DNA of 64,000 nucleotides from Achromobacter pestifer (GCF_013267355.1 NZ_CP053985.1:4960001-5024000); one strand, 5' to 3'; shown: positions 53,826 to 63,178, numbered from the stretch's first letter. Program-made: numbers and translations. Notes: a model not told the origin generated them from the sequence alone.

Positions 53826-55454
53826 TTAGCGTGGTCCGGCGTCGTACACCACGCCCACCCGCGCGAAATTGCCGCCGTACTGCTTCACATCCACCTGGAA
53901 GGGCGCGCTTTCCTCGGGCTTGAGCTTGGGCAGCCGCAGTTCCTGGTAGACCGCGCCCGTCAGCTTGTCCTGGGCGTCGTACAGGCTGACCCAGACCTTC
54001 ACGTTCTCGACTTCGGCCTGGCTGTCGTTGCGCACGCGCCCGTGCACGGTCACGTACTTGTAGCGGAAGCGGTAGCTGAAGTTCAGGGTGCCGGTGCCGA
54101 CCTGGGCCTCGGTGTTCTCGACCGTGACCGCCAACTGGGGGCGGGGGCCGGGCAGGGCGGCGCGCTTGGCGGGCAGCCAGTCGGTCTTGACCTCGGTATA
54201 GCGGTCGACGCGGCCGGTCAGCGCCACCGGCACGCGTTCACCGGGGTACAGGCGCGCCGGCAGGCTCCAGGTCTGGCGCAGGTCCAGCCGGTTGGAGCCG
54301 TCGAACACCGCGATGTTGGCCTTCGGCGACAGGACGACGTACTGGTCGCTGGTGTTGACCAGCTCGGCGTACAGGACCGGGCGCTCGATCTCGTCGAGCA
54401 GGCGGCGCGGCGCGGACAACTTGAGCGCGCTGGCGTCGAACAGGGCGAAGTCTGGATCCAGCAGTTCCTCGGTGGTCAGTCGCACGTGTTCGATGACTCG
54501 CACATCGGCCGGGCTGACGCGCACGATGCGGCTGGGCGGCGCTTCTTCCTTGGACGCGGCGGGCATGGCGGCATGGTCTTCGCTTTGCACCATGTAGTCG
54601 TAGGACGCGACCCGGCCTTCGGCCAGCATCTCGCCGCGCGCATCGAATGAGGTCAGCGCGTTCGGCGCCAGCGGGCTGGCGGCGCCGTAGCCATTGGCCG
54701 TGCCGATCAGCTTGCCGTCCTCGCCGTACAGCATCACCGTGATCTGGCTGCTGTTGGCCTCGTTGGCGCCATTGTTCTTCAACAGGCCGACCAGGCGGTA
54801 GGCGCCGTCGTTGCGCACCAATTGCACCTTGCTGGCGACCACGTCGTTGTTCTTGCCCCGCGCCAGCGTCGGCTGGGACACTTGCAAGGTGTAGCGGCTG
54901 TAGGCTTGGCTGGGCGTGGAGATCGTGACGGGCGTGTACTCGCCCGGCTGCAGCGAGCGCGCTGGCGCCGATCCGGAATTGGACGCCAACGACAGTTCGC
55001 CCTGGAAGAACGCAGCCGTGACGCGTGGCACGTCGATCTTCTTGCCGGTCTCGTTGCGCATGATCATGACCAGCTGCGTGCGGTCGCGGACGCGGATTTC
55101 CTGCACGTCCGTCAGCTTGACCAGCGAGGCGTCGATGGGCGGCGGCGCAGGCGGCTGCCGCGTGACGGTCGGCTTGGACCCGATCATGGAGGCGACCAGC
55201 GGCACCGCGATCACGGCGGCGACGGCGACAGCCACCGCCGCGATGGCGCGCGGACCGAGCTGCGGCTTGGGCGCCGGCTGCTGCATCCCGCGCAGGATCT
55301 TCTCCAGCCTTTGCGCGACGTTGTCTTCGACCAGCGTGACCGCGTGGCAATGGCTGCAGCGGTACTCGTTGGTGTCCAGCTTGGTGAATTGGGCGCTGCC
55401 GCAGGTCGAGCAGGTCAGCGTTACCGTATTGATCGTGGTCTGTTTGGGCGTCAT
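53826..55454 (-). CDS. Zinc-ribbon membrane protein with FxLYD-like domains
   Basis: 542-aa protein of unknown function. The N-terminal zinc ribbon has Cys15, Cys18, Cys33, Cys36 (CSTC...CSHC). A single membrane helix spans about 69-90, placing the large C-terminal part outside the cytoplasm. That part has beta-rich modules resembling FxLYD domains, for example YRLVGLLKNNGANEANS... VMLYGEDGKLIGT (about 235) and VTVHGRVRNDSQAEVENVKV (about 475). The ATG at 55454 begins MTPKQTTIN. Monocistronic between acnB and a divergent TauE gene. An envelope sensor or scaffold is possible. Confidence 0.72.
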   Translation of the reverse strand: MTPKQTTINTVTLTCSTCGSAQFTKLDTNEYRCSHCHAVTLVEDNVAQRLEKILRGMQQPAPKPQLGPRAIAAVAVAVAAVIAVPLVASMIGSKPTVTRQPPAPPPIDASLVKLTDVQEIRVRDRTQLVMIMRNETGKKIDVPRVTAAFFQGELSLASNSGSAPARSLQPGEYTPVTISTPSQAYSRYTLQVSQPTLARGKNNDVVASKVQLVRNDGAYRLVGLLKNNGANEANSSQITVMLYGEDGKLIGTANGYGAASPLAPNALTSFDARGEMLAEGRVASYDYMVQSEDHAAMPAASKEEAPPSRIVRVSPADVRVIEHVRLTTEELLDPDFALFDASALKLSAPRRLLDEIERPVLYAELVNTSDQYVVLSPKANIAVFDGSNRLDLRQTWSLPARLYPGERVPVALTGRVDRYTEVKTDWLPAKRAALPGPRPQLAVTVENTEAQVGTGTLNFSYRFRYKYVTVHGRVRNDSQAEVENVKVWVSLYDAQDKLTGAVYQELRLPKLKPEESAPFQVDVKQYGGNFARVGVVYDAGPR

Positions 55455-55739
55455 TCTCGCAGCCGTGCACGCCGGATCCAGACGGCGCGGCGGATGGCGC
55501 GGCGGGAGCAAGGCGCAAGGGATTTACAGGGCGGCAAGGATAGCGGCAGGGGGGGGACGGCATGGTGCACGAGCGCATCCATTTGTGACTAAATGTGTTT
55601 TCTGGCCTGCCGGTGCTATCATCGCCGGCGGAAAAATCAGATCCGAAATCCCTTACGCTGTTCCCCGTCGATCCGCTCCCGTGCCGCGCAACGCGCCGCC
55701 CCGGGCAGAGCCGAGGCAGGTCAGGCTCTACCCACTAGC

Positions 55740-56504
55740 ATGAGCATTTCCCAATATTTGCTGTTCCTCGCCTGCGTGGCGCTCGCCACCTATGCGCAGA
55801 CCATGACGGGCTTCGCCTTCGGACTGGTGCTGCTGGGCTTGTCGGGCGTGTTCCAGCTGGCTTCGGTGTCCGAAGTGGCCAACGTGGTCAGCGTGCTGTC
55901 GCTGGTGAACGCGGCCGTGACGCTGGCGCGCGCCAAGCCCCAGGTGAACTGGTCGCTGATGCGGCCCGCCATGGCTAGCAGCCTGGTCGGCGTGGGGGCA
56001 GGCGTGGCGGCGCTGGCCTGGATCAGCGGCGCCATGGGCGTGCTGCTGCAGCTGCTTCTGGGCTGCACCATCCTGGGCTGCGCCGTGTTGCTGATTGCCC
56101 GCGCGCAGCCGCTGGCGCGCGTGTCCTCGCGCGGTTCGTTCGTGTTCTTCGGGGCGATTTCGGGCGTGCTGGGCGGATTGTTTTCCAGCGCCGGGCCGCC
56201 CATGGTCTATCACCTGTACCGCCAGCCCCTGCCGCTGGCCGCCATCCGCAACAGCCTGCTCATCCTGTTCTCGCTCAATGCGGTCGTGCGCCTGGCGCTC
56301 GTGACCGGGCAGGGGGCCTTCATGGCTTCGTCGTTCTGGCTGAGTTTGCTGGCGCTGCCGGTTGTGATCGGCGTCACCTGGGTGGCGCGCCGCTACAGCA
56401 CGGCGGGCTCGATGAAGACCGTCAAGCGCATGGTGTTCGTGCTGTTGCTGGCGGCCGGCATGGGCTTGATCGTGCCGGCATTCAGGACGCTCGCGGCCGG
56501 CTAG
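55740..56504 (+). CDS. Sulfite exporter TauE/SafE family membrane protein
   Basis: 254-aa protein with about eight membrane helices and the two-fold repeat of the TauE/SafE family (FLACVALATYAQTMTGFAFGL near 9-29 and GAISGVLGGLFSSAGPPMVYHLYR near 139-163). These transport sulfite, sulfoacetate or other organic anions. An extended -10-like TGCTATCAT lies about 120 bases upstream. Single gene, convergent with the CBS gene. Substrate unknown. Confidence 0.85.
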   Translation: MSISQYLLFLACVALATYAQTMTGFAFGLVLLGLSGVFQLASVSEVANVVSVLSLVNAAVTLARAKPQVNWSLMRPAMASSLVGVGAGVAALAWISGAMGVLLQLLLGCTILGCAVLLIARAQPLARVSSRGSFVFFGAISGVLGGLFSSAGPPMVYHLYRQPLPLAAIRNSLLILFSLNAVVRLALVTGQGAFMASSFWLSLLALPVVIGVTWVARRYSTAGSMKTVKRMVFVLLLAAGMGLIVPAFRTLAAG

Positions 56505-56534
56505 CCGCGAGTCCGTGGCGTGGACCGCGCGGCG

Positions 56535-56975
56535 TCAGCCGCGTTCGCCGGTGATGTAGCGTTCGAGTTCGTGGATGATGAACTTCTGTTCGCTCATGAC
56601 GTCCTTGACCAGATCGCCGATGGAGAGCAGGCCGATCAGTTTGCCGTCTTCGATGACAGGCAGATGACGGAAGTGGCGTTCCGTCATCATCGCCATGCAG
56701 TGCTCGCGCGTATCCGTGCGGCCGACGTAGTAGACGGAATCGGTCATGATGTCCCGTACTTTCGTGGTGCGCGAGGAGCGGTCCTGCAGCACGATCTTGC
56801 GGGCGTAATCGCGCTCGGTCAGCATGCCCAGCACTTCTTCGCCCTGGACCACCACCACGGCGCCGATGCTGCGTTCCGCCATGATCCTGACGGCTTCGAA
56901 CACCGAGGCATCGGGCGAAACCGTCACGACGGAATGATTGGCTTTTTCCCTGAGTATCTCAGCAACTGTCTTCAC
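56535..56975 (-). CDS. CBS domain-pair protein
   Basis: 146-aa protein consisting of two CBS motifs (about 10-65: VVTVSPDASVFEAVRIMAERSIGAVVVVQGEEVLGMLTERDYARK; about 75-130: SVYYVGRTDTREHCMAMM... HLPVIEDGKLIGLLSIGDLVK). Stand-alone CBS pairs bind adenine nucleotides and regulate a partner enzyme or transporter. No partner is evident next door. Confidence 0.9.
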   Translation of the reverse strand: MKTVAEILREKANHSVVTVSPDASVFEAVRIMAERSIGAVVVVQGEEVLGMLTERDYARKIVLQDRSSRTTKVRDIMTDSVYYVGRTDTREHCMAMMTERHFRHLPVIEDGKLIGLLSIGDLVKDVMSEQKFIIHELERYITGERG

Positions 56976-57056
56976 GATGCGCTCCCGTATCGCTGGTGAG
57001 GATAAAACCCAAGCTCCATCCTAAGCCTGGCGGCGGTGTTGCCGCAAGCGCGACGC

Positions 57057-57962
57057 TTACTTCGCTGCCTTGTCCCGGAACGCCTGGCTGGCCATTTCGC
57101 GCAGGTTGCGCGTGGCGCTGCGCTCGGTGGCGGGATTCCAGGCCAGCGAAATGCCGATCGTTGCATCGGCGGGAAAATCGGCCAGCGTCTTGTAGACGAC
57201 ATTGGTGCCCGGAAGGCGCCGGCCGCCAGCCGGCACCAGGGCCACGCCCAGGCCGCTTTCCACCAGGCTGAGCAACGTTTGCACCTGCACCGCTTCCTGC
57301 GTGATGCGGGGCGTGAAGCCGCGCAGCTGGCAGGCGTTGATGGCGGCCATGCGCAGGCCCGCGGCCTCGGTGGCGGTGTACATGATGAAGGCCTCGTCGG
57401 CCAGGTCCGCCAGGCGGATGCGGCCGCGCCGCGCCAGCGGATGCGTCTTGGGCACGGCCAGCGCGAAGTTCTCGGTCGTGAGCGGCGCCAGCCGCACGTT
57501 GGATCCCATCGCCACCGGCACGCGCACGATGCCGATCTCCAGCGTGTCTTCTTCCAGCTCCTGCATGATGCGTATCGAGGTGGCTTCGCGCAGCACCACG
57601 GTGACGCCGGGATAGCGCTGCCGGAACGGCGGCAGGATGCGCGGCAGCACGCCGTGCGTGGCCGAGCCCACGAAGCCGATGCGCACGGTGCCGCCTTCGC
57701 CCGCGGCGCCGGCGCGCGCCGCCTGCCGGAACTGCTCGGCGTGGAACAGGGCGCGGCGGGCCTCGTCCAGCGCGGCCAGGCCCGCCTCGGTGAGCTTCAC
57801 GCCCTGGCGGCCGCGCAGGAACAGCGGCACGCCCACCATCTCTTCGAGCTTGCGTATCGATACCGACAGGGGCGGTTGCGACATGTGCAGCTTTTCGGCC
57901 GCGCGGTGGAAATTCAGCGTTTCGGCCAGGACCAGGAACTGCTGCAGATGACGGAAATCCAT
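57057..57962 (-). CDS. LysR family transcriptional regulator
   Basis: 301-aa regulator with N-terminal HTH MDFRHLQQFLVLAETLNFHRAAEKLHMSQPPLSVSIRKLEE (BenM/CatM-like start) and a LysR substrate-binding domain (about 90-295). Divergent from the thiolase gene, with a T-N11-A dyad between them; likely activator of the downstream acyl-CoA pathway genes. Confidence 0.92.
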   Translation of the reverse strand: MDFRHLQQFLVLAETLNFHRAAEKLHMSQPPLSVSIRKLEEMVGVPLFLRGRQGVKLTEAGLAALDEARRALFHAEQFRQAARAGAAGEGGTVRIGFVGSATHGVLPRILPPFRQRYPGVTVVLREATSIRIMQELEEDTLEIGIVRVPVAMGSNVRLAPLTTENFALAVPKTHPLARRGRIRLADLADEAFIMYTATEAAGLRMAAINACQLRGFTPRITQEAVQVQTLLSLVESGLGVALVPAGGRRLPGTNVVYKTLADFPADATIGISLAWNPATERSATRNLREMASQAFRDKAAK

Positions 57963-57993
57963 GAGGGCGCTCCGGGTGGCGTTAGGCGGGCAT

Positions 57994-58010
57994 GATATGA
58001 CTTTGATATC
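57994..58010. promoter_or_regulatory. LysR-type dyad GATAT-N7-ATATC
   Basis: 17-bp interrupted palindrome in the 166-base divergent region, 32 bases upstream of the lysR start and about 120 bases upstream of the thiolase gene. Fits the T-N11-A rule. Confidence 0.5.
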
Positions 58011-58128
58011 GATTCAGGTATTGGTGCTATCCCTTCGCTATCGAGCGGCCGCGCCTTGCGCCCGCCGCGCAAGTCCCGGGGATGAGACGGCGGCGGTATG
58101 ATGGAACGCATTACAAGGAGGAAACACC

Positions 58129-59310
58129 ATGAATGAAGTCATCGTCGCGTCTGCCGTCCGCACCGCCATTGGCGATTTCGGGGGCGCGCTGAAAGACGTG
58201 CCGCCGTGCGACCTGGGCGCAACCGTCATCAAGGCCGCGCTGGAACGCGCCGCCGTCAAGGGCGATGAGGTCGGCCACGTCGCCGTGGGCCACGTCATCA
58301 ACACCGAACCCCGCGACATGTACCTGTCGCGCGTGGCGGCGATGAACGCCGGCATTGCCAAGGAAACTCCCGCCTTCAACGTCAACCGCCTTTGCGGTTC
58401 GGGCCTGCAGGCCATCGTGTCGGCCGCGCAGACCATCATGCTGGGCGACGCTGACATCGCCATCGGCGCGGGCGCCGAAAGCATGAGCCGCGCGCCGTAC
58501 ATCGCGCCGGCGCAGCGCTGGGGCGCGCGCATGGGCGACAGCGTGATGCTGGACATGATGACTGGCGCGCTGTCGGATCCGTTCGGCCGCATGCACATGG
58601 GCGTCACCGCCGAGAACGTGGCGGCCAAGTTCGGCATCAGCCGCCAGGACCAGGACGCCCTGGCGGCGGAATCGCATCGCCGCGCCGCGGCCGCCATCGA
58701 CGCCGGCTACTTCCGCGACCAGATCGTGCCGGTGGTGATGAAGTCGCGCAAGGGCGAAGTGGTGTTCGACACCGATGAGCACGTGCGCCGCGACGTCACG
58801 GCCGAAAACCTTGCCGGCTTGAAGGCCGTATTCCAGAAGGAAAACGGCACCGTCACGGCGGGCAACGCCTCGGGCCTGAACGACGGCGCGGGCGCCGTGG
58901 TGCTGATGAACGCCTCGGTCGCGGCCAAGCGCGGCGTCAAGCCGCTGGCGCGTCTGGTGGCCTATGCCCATGCGGGCGTGGACCCCAACATCATGGGCAT
59001 CGGTCCGGTGCCGGCCACGCAGGCCGCGCTCAAGCGCGCCGGCCTGACCGTGGACCAGATGGACGTGATCGAAGCCAACGAAGCGTTCGCCGCGCAGGCC
59101 TGCGCCGTGTCGCGCGAGCTGAAGCTGGATCCGGCCAAGGTGAACCCCAACGGCAGCGGCATCGGCCTGGGCCACCCCATCGGCGCCACCGGCGCGATCA
59201 TCACCGTCAAGGCGTTGCACGAACTGCAGCGCGTGGGCGGACGCTACGCGCTGGTGACCATGTGCATCGGCGGCGGCCAGGGTATTGCCGCCATCTTCGA
59301 ACGGATCTGA
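58129..59310 (+). CDS. Thiolase (acetyl-CoA C-acyltransferase)
   Basis: 393-aa thiolase catalysing cleavage or formation of 3-ketoacyl-CoA. Catalytic residues are visible: Cys89 (NRLCGSGLQA), His349 (GLGHPIGATGA) and Cys379 (CIGGGQG). A strong AAGGAGG site precedes the ATG. PhaA/AtoB-like by overall motif pattern, but degradative BktB/PcaF-type roles cannot be excluded. Near the enoyl-CoA hydratase and acyl-CoA synthetase it suggests an acid degradation route. Confidence 0.94.
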   Translation: MNEVIVASAVRTAIGDFGGALKDVPPCDLGATVIKAALERAAVKGDEVGHVAVGHVINTEPRDMYLSRVAAMNAGIAKETPAFNVNRLCGSGLQAIVSAAQTIMLGDADIAIGAGAESMSRAPYIAPAQRWGARMGDSVMLDMMTGALSDPFGRMHMGVTAENVAAKFGISRQDQDALAAESHRRAAAAIDAGYFRDQIVPVVMKSRKGEVVFDTDEHVRRDVTAENLAGLKAVFQKENGTVTAGNASGLNDGAGAVVLMNASVAAKRGVKPLARLVAYAHAGVDPNIMGIGPVPATQAALKRAGLTVDQMDVIEANEAFAAQACAVSRELKLDPAKVNPNGSGIGLGHPIGATGAIITVKALHELQRVGGRYALVTMCIGGGQGIAAIFERI

Positions 59311-59316
59311 AGCACC

Positions 59317-59388
59317 AGGGCCCGCCCCGCCGCTGGGCCGCCCCTTCAGGGGCAGCGAAGCGCGCGCAGTGTGCGGGCCCTTTATTTT
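59317..59388 (+). terminator. Compound hairpin terminator after the thiolase gene
   Basis: AGGGCCCGC (59317-59325) pairs with GCGGGCCCT (59373-59381), enclosing an inner hairpin GCCCC-TTCA-GGGGC (59340-59353), and is followed by TTATTTTT. The inner element resembles intergenic GC-rich repeats common in this bacterial group. The T-run overlaps the last codons of the convergent IclR gene. Confidence 0.55.
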
Positions 59389-60152
59389 TCCAGGTAAGCC
59401 TCGGCCCACGCCTGGCATTCGGCGCGCAGCAGCGCGCCCATCTGCGCCCGCCGCGGCGCGTCCAGCCGGCTGCTGATCGCGCCGAAGCTGAAAGCCACCC
59501 AGGTCAGTTCCGACACGCGGAACGCTACGCCCACGCCCGAGACGCCGGGCGTGATGGTGTCCACGATCTCTGAATAGCCCGAGGCGCGCGCCTGCCTGAC
59601 CGATTTCATCAGGGCGGCGCTGGATGCGCCGATCTGCGCATAGCTTGCGGAATGCCGCGCATACAGCGCGGCGATTTCTTCGTCGGGCAGGGCGGCCATC
59701 AGCGCCAGTCCACCCGCGCCCACGCCCAGCAGGCGCCGCTCGCCCTGGTCGATGGTGAACACCTTGACGGGAAACGAGCCGGCCTCGCGCAGCAGGCACA
59801 GGGCGTAGTCGCCCTGGCGTATCACCAGGAACACCGTGTCGCCCGACAGGCGCGCGAGTTTCTGCGCGAACGGACGCAGCGCGTCCAGCAGCGGCGTGCG
59901 CCGCAGCGCCGCGAATCCCAGTTGCATGGAATCCACGCCCAGGCGGTAACGCCGGGTCTTGGCATCACGCTCGGCGAACTGCTCTTCCAGCAGGCAGCTG
60001 AGCAGCCGGTGCGCGGTGGAGCGTTCCAGCCCGGCTTCGGCCATGACGCCTTGCAGATCTATGCCTTCTTCCTGGTGCTGCGCCAGCACGCGCAGCAGGC
60101 CCAGGGCGCGCCGCATGCTCTGGGTACCGCCTGTAGAACCACTGTTGTTCAT
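59382..60152 (-). CDS. IclR family transcriptional regulator
   Basis: 256-aa regulator: N-terminal winged HTH (MRRALGLLRVLAQHQEEGIDLQGVMAEAGLERSTAHRLLSCLLEEQF, about 13-60) and C-terminal IclR effector domain (about 80-250) with GVGAGGLALMAAL. Starts divergently from the enoyl-CoA hydratase gene with an AT-rich dyad between them; probably regulates that operon. Confidence 0.92.
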   Translation of the reverse strand: MNNSGSTGGTQSMRRALGLLRVLAQHQEEGIDLQGVMAEAGLERSTAHRLLSCLLEEQFAERDAKTRRYRLGVDSMQLGFAALRRTPLLDALRPFAQKLARLSGDTVFLVIRQGDYALCLLREAGSFPVKVFTIDQGERRLLGVGAGGLALMAALPDEEIAALYARHSASYAQIGASSAALMKSVRQARASGYSEIVDTITPGVSGVGVAFRVSELTWVAFSFGAISSRLDAPRRAQMGALLRAECQAWAEAYLEK

Positions 60153-60160
60153 AATGTGGG

Positions 60161-60179
60161 AAATATTGATTGAATATTT
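60161..60179. promoter_or_regulatory. AT-rich dyad between IclR and enoyl-CoA hydratase genes
   Basis: AAATATT and AATATTT arms separated by GATTG, only 9 bases upstream of the iclR start. Position suits autorepression and control of the divergent operon. Confidence 0.5.
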
Positions 60180-60264
60180 TGTATTTTAGGATTTCGGATG
60201 CGTTAATTCAATCCAGTCGACCGCGCCGCCTCTCAAGGCGCGGCAGAACAAGGATGAGGAGACC

Positions 60265-61068
60265 ATGGAATACGCCACCCTGGCCGTCGAGCGGCACGAC
60301 TCGGTATGCCGCATCAGCCTGGCGCGCGAATCCGCGCGCAATGCCCAAAGCCAGCAGATGCTGGACGAACTGGACGATGCGCTGACGCGCGCCGAACAGG
60401 ACGACTCGGTGCGGGTCGTGGTGCTGGCCGGACGCGGCGCACACTTTTCCGCCGGCCACGACCTGAAGGAAGCCCAGGCCAAACGCGCCGATTTCACGGT
60501 GGAAGAGCGCTGGGAATACGAGTCGCGCCGCTACTACGGCTATTGCATGCGCATCTGGGACTTCCCCAAGCCGACGGTGGCCCAGGTGCAGGGCGCCTGC
60601 GTGGCGGGCGGCTTCATGATCGCCAATATGTGTGACCTGGTGGTGTGTTCCGACACCGCGTATTTTTCGGATCCCGTCGGCCATACGCTGGCGGCGGCGG
60701 CCACCGAGGTGCTGATCCATCCCTGGGTCATGGGGCTGCGCAAGGCCAAGGAAATGCTCTACACCGGTGAAAAGGTGGACGCGCAGGAAGCGCTGCGCAT
60801 CGGCATGGTGAACCGCGTGGTGCCCGAGGCCGAGCTGGACGCCGCGACCCTGGCGCTGGCGCAACGCATCGCGCAGGCGCCGCCTTTCGGCCTGCGTCTC
60901 ATCAAGCGTTCGCTGAACCGCACGGCCGACGCGCAGGGTTTCCGCACCGCCTTGTCGGCGCATTTCGATACGCACCAGCTGTCGCATCTGAGCGAGGAAT
61001 TCCAGGCTGTTCGTGAACGCGGACTGGCGCAAGCGATTCAGCGCAACAAGAAGGGCGAGGCCGCATGA
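60265..61068 (+). CDS. Enoyl-CoA hydratase/isomerase family protein
   Basis: 267-aa crotonase-fold protein. The oxyanion-hole motifs GRGAHFSAGHDLKEAQ (about 55-70) and VQGACVAGGFMIANMCDLVV (about 109-128) are present. The position of the usual second glutamate is not clear from sequence (HPWVMGLRKAKEMLYTG region), so the exact reaction is open. Overlaps the acyl-CoA synthetase gene (ATGA). Confidence 0.88.
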   Translation: MEYATLAVERHDSVCRISLARESARNAQSQQMLDELDDALTRAEQDDSVRVVVLAGRGAHFSAGHDLKEAQAKRADFTVEERWEYESRRYYGYCMRIWDFPKPTVAQVQGACVAGGFMIANMCDLVVCSDTAYFSDPVGHTLAAAATEVLIHPWVMGLRKAKEMLYTGEKVDAQEALRIGMVNRVVPEAELDAATLALAQRIAQAPPFGLRLIKRSLNRTADAQGFRTALSAHFDTHQLSHLSEEFQAVRERGLAQAIQRNKKGEAA

Positions 61069-63149
61069 CTCTGGACCCCTTGCTCAGTCCGCGCTCCATC
61101 GCGATGATCGGCGCCAGCGCCGACGCCGGGCGCATCGGCGGCATGCCGCTGGACCTGCTGACGCGCTTCGGCTACGCCGGCGGCATTTACCCGGTGAATC
61201 CGAAGTACCAGGAAGTGTTCGGCCGCCGCTGCTGGCCCGACATCGAATCGGTGCCCGAACCGGTGGACCTGGCAGTGCTGGCCATCGCGGCCGCGGACGT
61301 TACGCCCATGCTGCGCCGTTGCCACGCCAAGGGCGTGCGCGCCGCCATCGTCTACGCCGCGGGCTTTGCCGAAGCGGGTGGCGAGGGTGCGCGCCTGCAG
61401 GACGAGCTGGAGGCCTTCGTGGCCGAAAGCGGCATGGCCGTGGCGGGTCCGAACTGCATGGGCTTCGCCAACCTGAACACGCAGGCCTACACGGCGTTCG
61501 CCTCGGTCTTCAAGACCGCGCCGGCACAGACGGGTCCTGGCAAGGTCAGCCTGTTGACGCAGAGCGGCAACGTGTGCGCGGCGGTGTATGCGATCGCGCG
61601 CAGGCTGGACCTGCCGTTCTCGCATTTCATCAACACCGGCAACGAGGCCTGCCTGGATTTCTCGCAATACCTGGAGTACCTGGCGGCGGATCCGCAGACG
61701 GAAATCGTGCTGGGCTACATCGAGCAGCTGCGCGACGGCGAACGCTTCATACGCGCCTGCCGTGAACTGGAACGCCAGGGCAAGCTGTTGATCGCGCTGA
61801 AGGCCGGCACCACTGACAAGGGTGCGCAGGCGGTGCAGTCGCATACCTCGGCACTGGCCGGCGACCGGCGCGTGTACGGCGCGGCCTTCCGCCAATTGAA
61901 CGTGATCGAGGCCACCGATTTCGCGCAGATGGCGCACCTGGCCAGCCTGGCCACGCTGCGCCACCGCACGGCGGGCAAGCGTGTCGCGGTGCTGACCATG
62001 TCGGGCGCGCTGGGCGCGATCCTGGCGGACAAGTTCATCGGCGCGGGGCTGGACCTGCCCGATCTGCCGCCCGAGCTGCAGGCGGTGCTGCGCGGCGGCA
62101 TTCCCGATTACGGCATGGTCGGCAATCCGGTCGACGTGACCGGCAACGTGGTCAACGATCCGGCCTTCGTGCATACCGTGCTGGAAGCGCTGGCCACGAC
62201 CGATGCGATCGACGCGGTTGTCGTGTATGCGCCCGGCTACATGCTGGACCGCATGGCCGACGCGCTGACGGACGTGTCGCGCCGCCATCAGCGGCTGTTC
62301 GTCGCCATTGATACCGGCCTGGCGCAGAGCCGCGCCGCCTTGCGCGACGCCGAGGTGGCCGTGTTCGAAGACCTGGGTCTGGCAGTCGCCGCCCTGGCGC
62401 CTTACCTGCTGTGGTGCGAGGCGCGCGGCGCCAAGCGCATTGCGGCGGCGCCGGACCTGGCCGCGGCCGGGGTTCCGGCCTTGCCCTGCAACGAAGCCGA
62501 CGCGCGCGAATACGTGGCCGCTTTTGGCCTGCCGCAAGCGCGGGTGGGCGCGGCCGCCAACGCGGACGAAGCCGTCGCGCAAGCGCGTGCAGCGGGTTAT
62601 CCGGTGGCGCTGAAGATCCTGAGCGCCGACATCGCGCACAAGACCGAAGCGGGCGGCGTGGCGCTGAGCCTGGCCGACGACGATGCCTTGCGCCGCGCCT
62701 TTGGCGAGGTGACGCGGGCCGCGGGCGCGGCGCAGCCGGACGCGCGCATCGACGGCGCGATGGTGCAGAAGATGGAGCGCGGCGTGGCCGAGATCATCGT
62801 CGGCGCCACGCGCGATCCTGTGTTCGGTCCGGTGCTGACCGTGGGCCTGGGCGGGGTGCTGACCGAGCTGTACCAGGACACCAGCCACCGCCTGCTGCCG
62901 GTGGACGAGGACATCGCGCTGCAAATGCTGCGGGAACTCAAGGCCTACGCGCTGCTGGACGGTTATCGCGGCAAGCCCCGAGCCGACGTGGCGGCCGCGT
63001 GCCGCAGCATCGTGGCGGTGGGCAATGCCCTGCTCGCCGCGCCCGCCCATGTGGCGGAAATCGAAGTCAATCCATTGCTGATCAAAGAGGCGGGACAGGG
63101 CGTGGCGGTACTGGACGCGCTGATCCTGCCCGCAACCCGTAGCGCCTAA
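61065..63149 (+). CDS. Acetate--CoA ligase-like acyl-CoA synthetase (NDP-forming)
   Basis: 694-aa fusion of the alpha and beta parts of an NDP-forming acyl-CoA synthetase. The CoA-binding domain starts SIAMIGASADAGRIGG; the phosphorylatable histidine is His260 in QSHTSALAG; the C-terminal ATP-grasp domain (about 475-690) includes GYPVALKILSADIAHKTEAGGVAL and NPLLI. It activates a carboxylic acid to its CoA ester. Many members in Burkholderiales have feruloyl-CoA or pimeloyl-type annotations; the substrate here is unknown. Confidence 0.88.
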   Translation: MTLDPLLSPRSIAMIGASADAGRIGGMPLDLLTRFGYAGGIYPVNPKYQEVFGRRCWPDIESVPEPVDLAVLAIAAADVTPMLRRCHAKGVRAAIVYAAGFAEAGGEGARLQDELEAFVAESGMAVAGPNCMGFANLNTQAYTAFASVFKTAPAQTGPGKVSLLTQSGNVCAAVYAIARRLDLPFSHFINTGNEACLDFSQYLEYLAADPQTEIVLGYIEQLRDGERFIRACRELERQGKLLIALKAGTTDKGAQAVQSHTSALAGDRRVYGAAFRQLNVIEATDFAQMAHLASLATLRHRTAGKRVAVLTMSGALGAILADKFIGAGLDLPDLPPELQAVLRGGIPDYGMVGNPVDVTGNVVNDPAFVHTVLEALATTDAIDAVVVYAPGYMLDRMADALTDVSRRHQRLFVAIDTGLAQSRAALRDAEVAVFEDLGLAVAALAPYLLWCEARGAKRIAAAPDLAAAGVPALPCNEADAREYVAAFGLPQARVGAAANADEAVAQARAAGYPVALKILSADIAHKTEAGGVALSLADDDALRRAFGEVTRAAGAAQPDARIDGAMVQKMERGVAEIIVGATRDPVFGPVLTVGLGGVLTELYQDTSHRLLPVDEDIALQMLRELKAYALLDGYRGKPRADVAAACRSIVAVGNALLAAPAHVAEIEVNPLLIKEAGQGVAVLDALILPATRSA

Positions 63150-63178
63150 CGCGCAATCCATCCCAGGAGGAGACAAGC

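Noticed and set aside
51339..54650. A rightward open frame of 1103 codons antisense to acnB and its neighbour
   Set aside because: It lies opposite acnB and the zinc-ribbon protein gene, both real, and its His/Gln/Ala/Gly-rich translation is typical of the shadow frame of GC-rich genes. No ribosome site or domain.
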